This document shows positions 46,216 through 55,650 of a DNA stretch of 64,000 bases, piece after piece (within the stretch, counting starts at the first letter, position 1; every line of letters begins with the position of its first letter). The stretch is taken from positions 34,230-98,229 of the forward strand of contig NZ_VLNR01000016.1 in NCBI RefSeq assembly GCF_007489275.1. The letters are read 5' to 3'. The translations under genes and the position numbers were made by a program. This stretch comes from Aquimarina algiphila (GTDB lineage: Bacteria > Bacteroidota > Bacteroidia > Flavobacteriales > Flavobacteriaceae). The notes below the pieces were generated by a model, which was not told the DNA's origin, searched no databases, and worked only from the letters and a program-made list of their open reading frames with translations.

Positions 46216-46807
46216 TTTGTATATATATTTTAAATGTGGTGCCCTTATCTACTTGACTTTCTATATCAATTTTGCCACCAATAGCTTCGACTTGATTTTT
46301 TGTTATAAATAGTCCTATTCCTCTTGCCTCTTTGTTTCTGTGAAAAGTTTTATACATACCAAAAAGTTTGGCATGATGTTTATTCAAGTCTATTCCTAAA
46401 CCATTATCTTCTATATTTAATACTATAAAATCACCTTCTAAATAAGTATTAAAGATTAAATAACTATCTCTTTTTGGTGATCTATATTTTATTCCATTTG
46501 TAGTAAAATTAAGAAGTATACTATCTAAATAAGCTGGTATACCCAATATAGTAACGTGCTCTTCCACTTCATTTATTATTCTCACTCCCAATTTTTTAGC
46601 ATTCATAGCAACACTATTAACTACCCTATCAATAGCTTCGCAAAGGTTTATTCCAACCAGATTTTGATCTACTGATGTATTCATTAAAACTACCTCATTT
46701 AAATGTCCTATAGTTTCAGTTAGATCATTTGAAGCCATATTAAATAGTTTTATGATTTCATGATTTTTAAAATCAGGATTTTCCTGAATGAAGAGATCTA
46801 ACAACAT
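46202..46807 (-). CDS. C-terminal half of a split sensor histidine kinase (HATPase)
   Basis: From the internal ATG at 46807 this gives 201 residues with the N box (LLNFTTNGIKYRSP), G1 (IEDNGLGID) and G2 (GIGLFITKNQ). The reading frame continues upstream to about 46906, adding SSNEQNERLKNFAHIVSHNL with the phosphoacceptor His, so the natural product is joined to the PAS gene at 46831-48927. A shift in the A-rich run near 46901-46908 separates them. See the following entry. Confidence 0.88.
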   Translation of the reverse strand: MLLDLFIQENPDFKNHEIIKLFNMASNDLTETIGHLNEVVLMNTSVDQNLVGINLCEAIDRVVNSVAMNAKKLGVRIINEVEEHVTILGIPAYLDSILLNFTTNGIKYRSPKRDSYLIFNTYLEGDFIVLNIEDNGLGIDLNKHHAKLFGMYKTFHRNKEARGIGLFITKNQVEAIGGKIDIESQVDKGTTFKIYIQNEKN

Positions 46808-46830
46808 ATTAAAGTTACCCGAATGTGATT

Positions 46831-48927
46831 TTAGATTATGAGATACGATATGAGCAAAGTTTTTGAGTCTCTCGTTTTGTTCATTGCTACTTGCAATAGA
46901 GATTTTATTTCTTTCTCTACTTCCTTAATTTCGCTTATATTGGTAGCAACTCTTAAATAACCTGTAATAGAATTGTTAATTTTTATTGCAGTTGTAGCTA
47001 GTTGAACTGGGAACTTTGTTCCATCTTTTTTCACATAGGTCCACTCTTTGTTCAAATGTTTTTGCCTATTCAAAGGAGTTTCAATAATATCGTAACCATT
47101 GATTTCCTTACCTAATTCTTTTGATAATTCATAACCATATTCAAGCACTTCCTCATCTAAGTGAATTAGCTTGACAGTTTCTTTATTGATAACTTCATCT
47201 CGTTTATATCCTAATAAATTTTCTGCTCCTTTATTAAATTTAGTTATAACACCTTCAAGATTAGTTTCTATAATACTTACTTGTGTACTTGCTTCTAATA
47301 CCCCCTCTAATTGCGCCAATGTTTCCTTCAGTTTTTGATTAGCATTAACTCTAAGGGTAATATCAGTTATTTGTGAAATAAAATATAACGGTTTCTCATT
47401 TTCATCCCTAATTATAGAAGCAGAAAGGATCACATGGACAATATGGCCTTTTTTATGGAGATATCTTTTTTCCATATGATAGTAAGATCTATCTCCATCT
47501 AACAATTCTTGAAACAATTCTAAATCCTTACTAAGGTCATCTGAATAAGTAATATCTTGAAAAGTTAAACCCAAAAGTTCTTCTGAAGTATAACCAACAA
47601 TGGAACAAAGCGTATCATTTACCTCTAACCATTTACCCTTTAAATCTAAAATGGCCATACCTATAGCAGCATTTTCAAAATTTTCCCTAAATTTCTTTTC
47701 ACTTAACCTTAATTGGATTTCAGTATCTTTTATCTTTGTGATATCTGTGGTAAGCATAATTATTCCTCCTACTTCGTTATTGCTCTTATACCAAGGATGT
47801 AATTTCCAAGATAACCATTGAACAGATCCATCTTCTCTTTCAAATCTATCCTCATCAGAACTAAGTATTTTTCCTGAAAGACAATTTTGATGATCTTTTT
47901 TCCAATTCTCTCCAATCTCTGGAAAAATTTCATAATGTGACTTCCCTATAATATTCTCTTCACTAATACTATAATCGACTTTCCATTTTTTAGAATGAGC
48001 TATATAGCACATGTTCTTATCGAACATAGCAATTGCACTAGGAGCTTGTTCGATAAATAATTTATGTTTCTCAAGATCTTTTTTGCTTTGAGTTATTTCT
48101 TGCAACGATCTAATAATCCATTCTGGCTCATCTTGTTTTGTCCAACTAACTATTTTACCTCGATTTAAAACCCAAATCCATTCTCCATTTTTATGCTTTA
48201 CTCTAACCTCAAACTTATAAAATAGTGTTTCTCCAATAAAATGTTGTGCCACATTTTTTTCAAATTTTTCTAGATCAGAAGGATGAATACTTTTTTTAAA
48301 TGTATCCATTGTAATCGGTTCTAATTCTAGTAAGGTAAATCCTAAAATTTCTGCCCAACGTTCATTACAAATCAAACGATCAATCTGCATATTCCATTCC
48401 CAAGTACCAAGATCTGTACTCTCTATAATATGCTGATAACGTTCTACTTGGTGCCTTAATTTAAGTTCTGTTTTCTTAAGCTTTGTTACATCAGTATGGG
48501 CTCCTAACATTCTCGTAGGTTTTCCTTTACTATCACGTATTATAATACCCCTACAATGAATCCATACTGTATGACCTAATTTATGCGTATAACGAACTAT
48601 TTGATCGTACGGACATGATGGATCCTCACAATGATCATTAAAATTGTCCAGTGCTAGAGCGAGATCGTCTTGATTAATAATATTCTGCCATGTAGAAGAA
48701 AGATGTGGCATTTGATTAGGATCATAACCCAAAGTAATCCAAAACTTAGGATTCATCCACTCATTTTCAGGATATTCTAAATCCCAGAACCACAAACCAT
48801 CTAAAGCAGAGTTTTGGATAAAATCAAAAATTGATTTATCTTGTTTTAATAAATTATATAATTCTTCTTTTAAATAATTTTCATCATATTCAACAGTTCC
48901 CAAAGACTGTTTAGAATTTTGGTACAT
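46831..48927 (-). CDS. N-terminal half of a split multi-PAS sensor kinase
   Basis: The 698-residue product contains about five PAS units in tandem (roughly 35-155, 163-285, 290-400, 405-530 and 540-670), each ending with a PAC-like TDIT segment. There is no transmembrane helix, so it is a soluble sensor. After VEKEI the frame runs into 25 unrelated residues and a stop, while the next frame carries the H box and ATPase. Either a frameshift mutation, programmed frameshifting or an assembly error inactivates or splits the kinase. Its partner regulator lies directly downstream. Confidence 0.85.
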   Translation of the reverse strand: MYQNSKQSLGTVEYDENYLKEELYNLLKQDKSIFDFIQNSALDGLWFWDLEYPENEWMNPKFWITLGYDPNQMPHLSSTWQNIINQDDLALALDNFNDHCEDPSCPYDQIVRYTHKLGHTVWIHCRGIIIRDSKGKPTRMLGAHTDVTKLKKTELKLRHQVERYQHIIESTDLGTWEWNMQIDRLICNERWAEILGFTLLELEPITMDTFKKSIHPSDLEKFEKNVAQHFIGETLFYKFEVRVKHKNGEWIWVLNRGKIVSWTKQDEPEWIIRSLQEITQSKKDLEKHKLFIEQAPSAIAMFDKNMCYIAHSKKWKVDYSISEENIIGKSHYEIFPEIGENWKKDHQNCLSGKILSSDEDRFEREDGSVQWLSWKLHPWYKSNNEVGGIIMLTTDITKIKDTEIQLRLSEKKFRENFENAAIGMAILDLKGKWLEVNDTLCSIVGYTSEELLGLTFQDITYSDDLSKDLELFQELLDGDRSYYHMEKRYLHKKGHIVHVILSASIIRDENEKPLYFISQITDITLRVNANQKLKETLAQLEGVLEASTQVSIIETNLEGVITKFNKGAENLLGYKRDEVINKETVKLIHLDEEVLEYGYELSKELGKEINGYDIIETPLNRQKHLNKEWTYVKKDGTKFPVQLATTAIKINNSITGYLRVATNISEIKEVEKEIKSLLQVAMNKTRDSKTLLISYLII

Positions 48928-49482
48928 ATAGTTAATTTCATATTGGGGGGTAATTTTTATGTTAACATAAAATTAAGGATTTCATATTGATTAACAACAC
49001 GCGTAAACCTCAAATTTACTACGTTTTTACCTTAAAATATAAAAACATCGTTATTCGAGTCCAAAATCTAACAAAAAATTATATAACAAGTAGACAGCTA
49101 TTTTTTCGGAAAAATTAACCCCATGATCCTAAAACTAGATCCAGAAATAAAATAACTATATAAAATACACAAAATCCTGATTGGTGCGTAATTCGGTGCG
49201 TGTATTTCGAAATTCATATTTAATATTTTGATTTTCAATATCTTAAAAACTATCGGTTAGACCCTCCGACTCCACTTTAATCCTGTCTTACGGCAGGATT
49301 TTCTGTATTCAGGAGACTCTGCCAATGCGTCAACTGGCTCTTTTGTTAAATTGATCCACTGGATCAATTCTTAGCAGTTCAACTCTCTTCAATTCCACCG
49401 AAATTTAACACAAAATAAAGGTAGTTTCTTTGTTTTTCGATTTGTAATCTTTTTCTATAATTTGACTATGATTTTTATATGC
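48928..49482. other. long spacer with possible attachment-site debris
   Basis: A 555-base gap without a gene. GGTGCGT occurs twice, 12 bases apart (49183-49189 and 49195-49201). It is followed about 60 bases later by CGGTTAGACCCTCCGACTCC and AC, which resembles the 3-prime end of a tRNA or tmRNA acceptor, then by a terminator-like hairpin. A second short hairpin (AATTGATCC/GGATCAATT) lies near 49358. No complete tRNA could be folded. Confidence 0.35.
49279..49303 (+). terminator. small hairpin terminator AATCCTGTC/GGCAGGATT
   Basis: A nine-pair stem (one G-T pair) at 49279-49287 and 49292-49300 with a TTAC loop, followed by T residues, as at the end of an RNA gene or mobile element. No plus-strand gene precedes it nearby. 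Confidence 0.45.
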
Positions 49483-49794
49483 CTAAATTTTACAATTTCT
49501 TTTGTTACATACCAGATCTTTCTTTGGTATTAGAAATTTCTCAAATTCTTCCATAGAGATAAAATAATCTTTATTTATATCTATTCTGTAAAAGTGTTTA
49601 TTAGTTGAACCTTTTACTTCTTTAATCGATAGTAGACCATCTCCGTCTTTATCAAATTTATTAAATAATTTTTCCCATTTGGGAAGTGTGCCAGTTTTCG
49701 ATCTATTGCCTAAGTGTTGGCTTGTTGCCTCCCATGAGCTTAGTAGTGTAAACATAATGGATAGTGACATCAGTTTTATCATAACAGATTTCAT
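49483..49794 (-). CDS. secreted EF-hand calcium-binding protein
   Basis: The 103-residue product has a signal peptide (MKSVMIKLMSLSIMFTLLSS) and two EF hands. DKDGDGLLSIKE is canonical; DINKDYFISMEE has most calcium ligands but Tyr at a usual Gly. The tail KDLVCNKRNCKI has two Cys. It is the distal gene of the minus-strand cluster that contains an ECF sigma factor, YHYH protein and TonB-type receptor; a second EF-hand lipoprotein opens the cluster. Confidence 0.85.
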   Translation of the reverse strand: MKSVMIKLMSLSIMFTLLSSWEATSQHLGNRSKTGTLPKWEKLFNKFDKDGDGLLSIKEVKGSTNKHFYRIDINKDYFISMEEFEKFLIPKKDLVCNKRNCKI

Positions 49795-49906
49795 TGTTTT
49801 TGTTTTTATGTTATTTATTCTTAGACCAAAAATTTCAACAATAGTTGTTCTTGTTATGAGTATTTTAAATAAATCCTATACTCTTTTAAGCGAAATTTTT
49901 TTATCA

Positions 49907-50080
49907 TTATTTAAATAAATTCTTCTCTAATCGATTAATTATTTGATAACAGGTTTTATTATTATTTTTAATCTCTTTGTATATGATCCCATTACATTCA
50001 TAAAACCGGAACCCTTGATATTTAATAATTTCTCTGGTTCCTTTAGGAAGACTATAAATTTGATTATCAGAATTATACAT
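49907..50080 (-). CDS. small ORF resembling the C-terminus of DUF6515 proteins (57 aa)
   Basis: A 57-residue frame from ATG 50080 with IYSLPKGTREIIKYQGFRFY followed by ECNGIIYKEIKNNNKTCYQI. This is the short-strand, Tyr/Phe-rich pattern of the DUF6515 tail (LPxGxxxxxxxGxxYYxxxGxYY). It has no signal peptide. It lies only 12 bp downstream of the TonB-type receptor stop, so it may be a translated small gene or a decayed remnant. Confidence 0.5.
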   Translation of the reverse strand: MYNSDNQIYSLPKGTREIIKYQGFRFYECNGIIYKEIKNNNKTCYQIINRLEKNLFK

Positions 50081-50092
50081 TTTTAGTTATTT

Positions 50093-52552
50093 TTAAAATC
50101 CTTCTTCCTCTTCATTATTTTGCTTTTGACGTCCGTTTCTTTCCTTTTTTTGATTGATACGATAAATAAAAGATAGAGTGATTTGCCTTTCACGCCGCTG
50201 CAGTTCTCCTTCAGAGGTAAAGAAATCTGTTTCGGTTGACAATAACCGTTTTCTGGAGTTTAGTAAGTCTCTTACATTCAGGGTAACAGAAGCTTTTTCA
50301 CTCAAAATATCTTTACTAAAGGCCAGATCTAAGAAAAAGATACCATCATACTTTGTTTGTGAATTCTTCCTGGGACCTCTGTAATTGGCATTGGTTTGCC
50401 ATTGTATTTCTCCAGGAAGTCTAATATTTGAACTAAAACGAGAAAACCAACTTGTATTTTCAGTCCCATAGTCTACATCGTTAAAAATTCCATCTGAGAC
50501 GAATTTAAAGAGGTTGAAGCTCCAATTGAATCGTATCTTTCTGGATGGGTTATATAGTATTCCTAATTCTGCTCCATAACGTTTGTTGGTAGATAAATTA
50601 ACAGGTATGGAGCGAATAATAAATATCCCATCAGCTGTAGTTTGTCCGGTTTCTTCCTGAATTACTTCAAAAGAATTTGTTTCCCTTTGATAGTATATTG
50701 ATGATGTCAACGTTAGCTTTTCCCAACGTTTTAAATATCCTAAGTCAAAAGCATTAGCATAAGCAGGGTCAAGATCCGGATTTCCCTGAAATATATTGAT
50801 AACACTAGATCTCGAAGAAAACGGATTAATAAAAAACCCTCTGGGTCTATTAATCCTCCTGTTATAACCAAGAGAAATATTCTCATCCTCTGCTAATTCG
50901 TATATTAAGTTTACTGTTGGAAAAAGACCTAAATAATTCTTATCAAAATTTAGATCAACATCCTCTCCTAACAGTTCCTGTAATGCATCTGCATCGTACT
51001 CTGATATAACCTCACCTTTTAAACGAGTGTTTTCTAGGCGTAACCCAAACAAAAAAGATAATTTCCCAGTTTTATCACCATATTGAGAATACAATGCATT
51101 GATGTTCTCTGTATAGTTAAATTGATTGGTAAGATCTTGATTGATCTCAAATTCTCCTGTATTAAGATTAAGGGTATCCAATTGATACACTGTAACTTCT
51201 TTTTCAAAATCACCTCGATACCCTGCCTCAAATTGCTTATCCCCAATAGGCAATACATAATCCGTCTGTAACAGAAACTCATTCTGTGTTTCGGTCTCAA
51301 AAACCGCCTCTTCACTAAGCAACTGATTATCAGGAATAATAATATTCTCATCAATAGTAGTAATTACCTCCTCTTTATTATATCCATATTGAAAATCAGC
51401 AGTAAGTTGATGACCTTCGTCATTAAAATTATTGGTATAATTCAAAGAAGCTTGATAACTTTTATCATCTTCACTTTGATCTTCATTTCTTAATGTAATA
51501 TCGTTAATATCATTCTGAGCAAATCGTTGACTATTGTTTTCTGTGGTTTCATGTTCATCAGAAAAGCGTGCAAAAATGCTTCCGGTAAGTGAAGATTTTT
51601 TGGTTAGATAATACTCCATACCCAAATTGACATTAAATCCCAAATTTTCACGAGATACGTCTCTTTCTTCAATAATCCTGGTATAAGTCCCATTGGTATA
51701 TGAATTGTCAAAAAATGCACTTCCGGGCGGTTCGCGATAAAAATAACCAAGAGTATTAAAAATGTTGAATTTATCCGAACGTAAATTAAAGTTAGTAGTA
51801 ATCTGACTTGCTGTGGGATACCCAATATTAGTATTGATAGATCCATTTAGACCAAGAGTCTTTTCTTTTCGAAGAATAATATTTAATATCCCTGCTGTTC
51901 CCTCTGCATCGTATCTTGCCGATGGACTTGTAATTACCTCTACCCGTTCTATGGCATCAGCTGGTAATTGCTGTAAAATATCACTAGATCCAAATCCCAC
52001 TAAGGCAGATGGTTTACCATTGATCAGTATGCGAACATTTTCATTTCCTCTTAAACTTATCGTACCATCTACATCCACAGCTACCGAAGGAACATTGTTC
52101 AAGACATCACTTATATTGGCACCACCTACAGTAAGATCCTTACCTATGTTGTAGATTTTTTTATCCAACCTAAGTTCTACGGTAGTTTTTTCTCCAATTA
52201 TTGTTACTTCATCTAATGCCTCTGTATCGATGGTAAGAGTAATAGCTCCCAAGTCAATTGAACTTTGTAAATTTTGTTTTTCAAGGACATAGGGCTTATA
52301 AGAAATATATTCTACGCGTATGATATAGTTTCCGGGTGAGGTTTTTATATTAAACTTTCCACTTGCATCTGTAATCCCTCCATTAACCACACCCGGATTA
52401 TCTAAATTTTGAAGCACTAAAGTTGCGTATTCCAGAGGTTCATCAGTTGCTTCGTCCAAAACAACCCCTTTTATATCTATAGTATTTCTTTGGGCAGAAG
52501 CCAGATAAAAGTTGAAAAACAATAATAACAGTATAAAGCCCTTGAAATTCAT
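50093..52552 (-). CDS. TonB-dependent-receptor-like outer-membrane protein (OMP_b-brl_3)
   Basis: The 819-residue product has a signal peptide (MNFKGFILLLLFFNFYLASA), a carboxypeptidase-regulatory-like Ig domain (about 24-105: GVVLDEATDEPLEYATLVLQ) and a plug domain with VLNNVPSVAVDVDGTISLRG and IEVITSPSARYDAEG-type motifs. The barrel is of the OMP_b-brl_3 type (SLGYNRRINRPRGFFINPFS, GNPDLDPAYANAFDLGY), with the typical terminal NNEEEEGF acidic tail. It may import a metal complex or serve as a sensor for the ECF factor of the cluster; the ligand is unknown. Confidence 0.93.
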   Translation of the reverse strand: MNFKGFILLLLFFNFYLASAQRNTIDIKGVVLDEATDEPLEYATLVLQNLDNPGVVNGGITDASGKFNIKTSPGNYIIRVEYISYKPYVLEKQNLQSSIDLGAITLTIDTEALDEVTIIGEKTTVELRLDKKIYNIGKDLTVGGANISDVLNNVPSVAVDVDGTISLRGNENVRILINGKPSALVGFGSSDILQQLPADAIERVEVITSPSARYDAEGTAGILNIILRKEKTLGLNGSINTNIGYPTASQITTNFNLRSDKFNIFNTLGYFYREPPGSAFFDNSYTNGTYTRIIEERDVSRENLGFNVNLGMEYYLTKKSSLTGSIFARFSDEHETTENNSQRFAQNDINDITLRNEDQSEDDKSYQASLNYTNNFNDEGHQLTADFQYGYNKEEVITTIDENIIIPDNQLLSEEAVFETETQNEFLLQTDYVLPIGDKQFEAGYRGDFEKEVTVYQLDTLNLNTGEFEINQDLTNQFNYTENINALYSQYGDKTGKLSFLFGLRLENTRLKGEVISEYDADALQELLGEDVDLNFDKNYLGLFPTVNLIYELAEDENISLGYNRRINRPRGFFINPFSSRSSVINIFQGNPDLDPAYANAFDLGYLKRWEKLTLTSSIYYQRETNSFEVIQEETGQTTADGIFIIRSIPVNLSTNKRYGAELGILYNPSRKIRFNWSFNLFKFVSDGIFNDVDYGTENTSWFSRFSSNIRLPGEIQWQTNANYRGPRKNSQTKYDGIFFLDLAFSKDILSEKASVTLNVRDLLNSRKRLLSTETDFFTSEGELQRRERQITLSFIYRINQKKERNGRQKQNNEEEEGF

Positions 52553-52699
52553 ATTTTTTTAGCAGAATTGTATTAAATCGAATATTTATTGCTTAAACTT
52601 AAAGGAATATGATGTTAACAAAAGCTAATTTCAGCCAATAGACATAGCTTTTCATTAAACTCTAATTGCGGTTCAGTAAGTAATATTGTGAAAGATATT

Positions 52700-53728
52700 T
52701 TATTGAACAGTATAGCTAACAATCACTTCATTGTCCAAAATAACATTGGTAGACCATATGAATTCTGCATCATTTTCTGGATCGTCAAAAATATCAGTAA
52801 AGTTCGTATATGATGGTTTGTTATTCACGACAATAGTTTCATTGGTATAGGTTGTCGCATCAGGCCAATCAGAAGTATCAAAATTTTCATTCATCCAAGT
52901 ACTAGGTAATTCCCAGTGTAAGGCATAAAATGAAGTCCCATCATTCTCACTAGCCGTATCGCAATTAGATGAACTTCTTGTCGTTCCGCTTTCAGTAGGA
53001 CAGCTTAAATCTTTGATAGGAGACGTATAAAATGTTTGTGCCTTCCACTCACTTCCGGTAGTAGCTATTATATTTTGTAAAACATCCTTAAAAACAGCCA
53101 CCATACCACCATCACCAGTATAATAATCACTACCTTGATTGTTCTCTGAACCTAATCCCAAATTTTCTTCCCAATCCACCAATTTCATAGCAATTGTAAA
53201 TGGTCGCGACACTCTAAACTTTACGATATGTGAGTTGAATTCAGTAAATGGTATGGCGTCTTTACCTACAAACTCTCCATTTATGTAAAGCTCGAAATAA
53301 TTATCAGCAAAAATGTATCCGGTAATAACTTCTCCATCAGTATCAATTTCTATAATATCATTGTCATCAAATGCTGCTAAGGCCTCTGTTGCTGTAGAAT
53401 ATTGAATGCCATCAGGATTAAACAAATCAGGAGCAAATGGAAAAACACTATTATTATAGTTTACTTCTGCCGGTACAGTCCAAACCGAATTGTCTGCCGC
53501 GGTTATCGTTCCAACTCCGGCCACTCGTTGGCCTGGAAGATATAAGTTATCTATTGTTGTAGTTGCCAAACCCTGTGATACAGAAGCTGTACCTAAATAT
53601 TCACCAGTAACTGGGTTATCATCATCTGAATCTGTATTATTATCATCAGAATTGTCGTTATCACAATTTAAACAAGATAAGGCCATAAGCCATAGAATCA
53701 TCATATACATATATCTACTAGTTTTCAT
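52700..53728 (-). CDS. hypothetical lipoprotein
   Basis: The 342-residue product has a lipoprotein-type signal (LMALSCLNC, with Cys19 or Cys22), an Asp/Asn-rich spacer (DNDNSDDNNTDSDDDN) and a beta-sandwich-like body. The body includes GYIFADNYFELYINGEFVGK, the SRPFTIAMKLVDWEENLG strand, GSDYYTGDGGMVAVF and LHWELPSTWMNENFDTSDWP. The last two segments recall galactose-binding-like modules seen next to YHYH genes. The acidic spacer may bind calcium. It lies between the YHYH fusion gene and the receptor. Confidence 0.75.
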   Translation of the reverse strand: MKTSRYMYMMILWLMALSCLNCDNDNSDDNNTDSDDDNPVTGEYLGTASVSQGLATTTIDNLYLPGQRVAGVGTITAADNSVWTVPAEVNYNNSVFPFAPDLFNPDGIQYSTATEALAAFDDNDIIEIDTDGEVITGYIFADNYFELYINGEFVGKDAIPFTEFNSHIVKFRVSRPFTIAMKLVDWEENLGLGSENNQGSDYYTGDGGMVAVFKDVLQNIIATTGSEWKAQTFYTSPIKDLSCPTESGTTRSSSNCDTASENDGTSFYALHWELPSTWMNENFDTSDWPDATTYTNETIVVNNKPSYTNFTDIFDDPENDAEFIWSTNVILDNEVIVSYTVQ

Positions 53729-53809
53729 TTTTATTTATTTATGGATTAAAGAGTTAATTATCATTGCTGAGATTTCAGTACCTCCAATTTATTTTCAACA
53801 ATCGAATCC

Positions 53810-55144
53810 TTATCTCTGATAAGTTTCAATCATTACATTCCCCTCATTGTCAATGTATTCATAAGTGTATAAATTGTTTTCATCCCAGCTATAATTGATA
53901 TAATATAAATCAGTTTCAATTTGATATTCTAGGGAGTATGCATTAGTACCTGTTGAAGTAAATCCAGTAATTACTGCACCTGGTAATGGTGTTAATGCAG
54001 GTCTGACCTCTTGGGTCATAGCTTGTGGCAAGATTTGATCTTCAGGAGCAGTCGTGTTTGGATCTAATGCTACTTCACCTCGCATCCCTGCTATAAAATA
54101 TGGAAATGTATCCGTGGTATGATATTGGTATGAACCATCTTCATTAAACTTTCCCAGATATTCGTCCAATTCATCTGTCGTTTTTCCATAAACTGGAAAA
54201 CCATCAAGTGCGTATGCTAAAGGTTGATCAGAGCCTATAATCGCTTCTAAATGTGTTGGAGGAATATGATAATGATAATCGTCTGCTCTTCCGCAATGTC
54301 CTCCCCAATTATCTAATTCACCAATAATCAATGCGTCTTCTCCACGGTTGTTTAGAGGATTAAAAATTGGGATTCCGTTAACTGCTACAGCAATAGCACC
54401 TCTCATAAAATGTTCTGAAGACAACAATGGGGTTTCTGCTAACACAGGTTGTAATGGGAAAGCCCAGCTATTTTCTCCTGTATAATTTTGATCTATTGGA
54501 ACTTGTTGCTGCCAATTTGTAATACCAACCATCATGCTATGCTCAGGAATTCCTGCTGACGAAACATAAAAAAAGGTGTCATCTGAGTTTGTTGTGACAT
54601 CAGAAAAATGTCCAAAATATGCTTCTAATGCTATAATATCGTTTGCTGGGACAGATATTGGTTCATTTGTAGAATCATCTGTAGAATTATCACAAGCAAG
54701 CAAGATCAAAACCAATATAGCAAATAATGTATTCACCATCAATTGCTTTCTCTTTTTAAAAAGAAAAAAGAGTACAACAGATAAAAAAAATAGTCCTGCT
54801 AGAACTTTCTTTTTTGTTGTTTCTATCGATAGCCAAGATTGATTTTTGTTACCACTTTGATCATAATGGCCAAGATGATTGATGGCATTGATAAATGCAA
54901 CCCTTTTTTCAATACGCTTTTGATCATCATAAGAGAATGAACTTATATGATACGCTACAATTTTTCCTGATTTTGTCTCCAAAAACACGATACCTTCTTC
55001 TGATTTTAAAAAAGAGGCTTCAATAGTTTTGTTATCGATTGTCCATTTTGTACCATTTTTAGATCCATGTCCTTCTGGGTGAGCAGATATATTTATACTA
55101 AATATTAAAAAAACTGCTAAAAGTGAAAATGAGAATGGTTTCAT
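53810..55144 (-). CDS. SHD1-like + TM + YHYH fusion protein
   Basis: The 444-residue product has a signal peptide (about 1-21) and an SHD1/SH3-like unit (31-85: GTKWTIDNKTIEASFLK, then VFLETKSGKIVAYHISSFSY). A membrane helix (113-130) is followed by KKRK. Then MVNTLFAILVLILLAC (136-151) looks like a second, internal lipoprotein signal. The rest is a YHYH domain with CGRADDYHYHIPPTH near 285-298 and LAYALDGFPVYG. YHYH proteins bind metal, probably copper or calcium, and are found in marine bacteria. It looks like two genes joined; the second half could also be translated from Met136. Confidence 0.88.
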   Translation of the reverse strand: MKPFSFSLLAVFLIFSINISAHPEGHGSKNGTKWTIDNKTIEASFLKSEEGIVFLETKSGKIVAYHISSFSYDDQKRIEKRVAFINAINHLGHYDQSGNKNQSWLSIETTKKKVLAGLFFLSVVLFFLFKKRKQLMVNTLFAILVLILLACDNSTDDSTNEPISVPANDIIALEAYFGHFSDVTTNSDDTFFYVSSAGIPEHSMMVGITNWQQQVPIDQNYTGENSWAFPLQPVLAETPLLSSEHFMRGAIAVAVNGIPIFNPLNNRGEDALIIGELDNWGGHCGRADDYHYHIPPTHLEAIIGSDQPLAYALDGFPVYGKTTDELDEYLGKFNEDGSYQYHTTDTFPYFIAGMRGEVALDPNTTAPEDQILPQAMTQEVRPALTPLPGAVITGFTSTGTNAYSLEYQIETDLYYINYSWDENNLYTYEYIDNEGNVMIETYQR

Positions 55145-55225
55145 AATAAAATAATTTTGAGTTTATCTTTTGACAAGAACCAAGATCAAATCCTTCGCAG
55201 ATTTTGAGTTTTTTTTAAAGTTTTT

Positions 55226-55639
55226 TTATCTAAGTATGAATTTCACTGCTTTGTCTTTAAAATATTTATATTGAATCAGTTGTTCTTTTCTTAAAACGGA
55301 TTTCATAGCTTCAAAATGCTCTTCTGTAATTTTTATTTTTTGAGCTTCAATATCTTTTATGCAATCTAAAAAAGAGTTTGACGGAGCCCGAAAATATTCT
55401 TGAATGCATTGCTTTTGTTTATTTCTTAATTCAGACATGGCTTTACCATGCCTTCTACTAATTTTTTTGAATTGTATGTCTTGAGCTTGATCCAAATGCA
55501 GAATTTCTATGGCATCAGGTTTGGAAGGTCTGTTAGATTTATCCAATGGTTTTTTTACCCATAAGGTATAACCAACCTGTATTATATTAAGTACTAATAA
55601 AATAATTACGACAGTTTTATACAGTAGTTCTTTTTTCAT
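55226..55639 (-). CDS. Spy/CpxP-like periplasmic metal-resistance protein
   Basis: The 137-residue protein has one N-terminal membrane helix or uncleaved signal (TVVIILLVLNIIQVGYTLWV). A helical periplasmic region follows with the LTxxQ-like start (LHLDQAQDIQFKKISRRHGK) and a second helix with KQCIQEYFRAP, as in Spy/CpxP and CnrX-type sensors. It likely senses metals or misfolded proteins and feeds the anti-sigma/sigma pair encoded just upstream, 12 bp away. Confidence 0.8.
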   Translation of the reverse strand: MKKELLYKTVVIILLVLNIIQVGYTLWVKKPLDKSNRPSKPDAIEILHLDQAQDIQFKKISRRHGKAMSELRNKQKQCIQEYFRAPSNSFLDCIKDIEAQKIKITEEHFEAMKSVLRKEQLIQYKYFKDKAVKFILR

Positions 55640-55650
55640 TCTTTATGTTT

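Noticed and set aside
49240..49303. tRNA- or tmRNA-like 3-prime end
   Set aside because: The acceptor-like tail could not be matched to a 5-prime partner or a full cloverleaf within the spacer, so no RNA gene is called.
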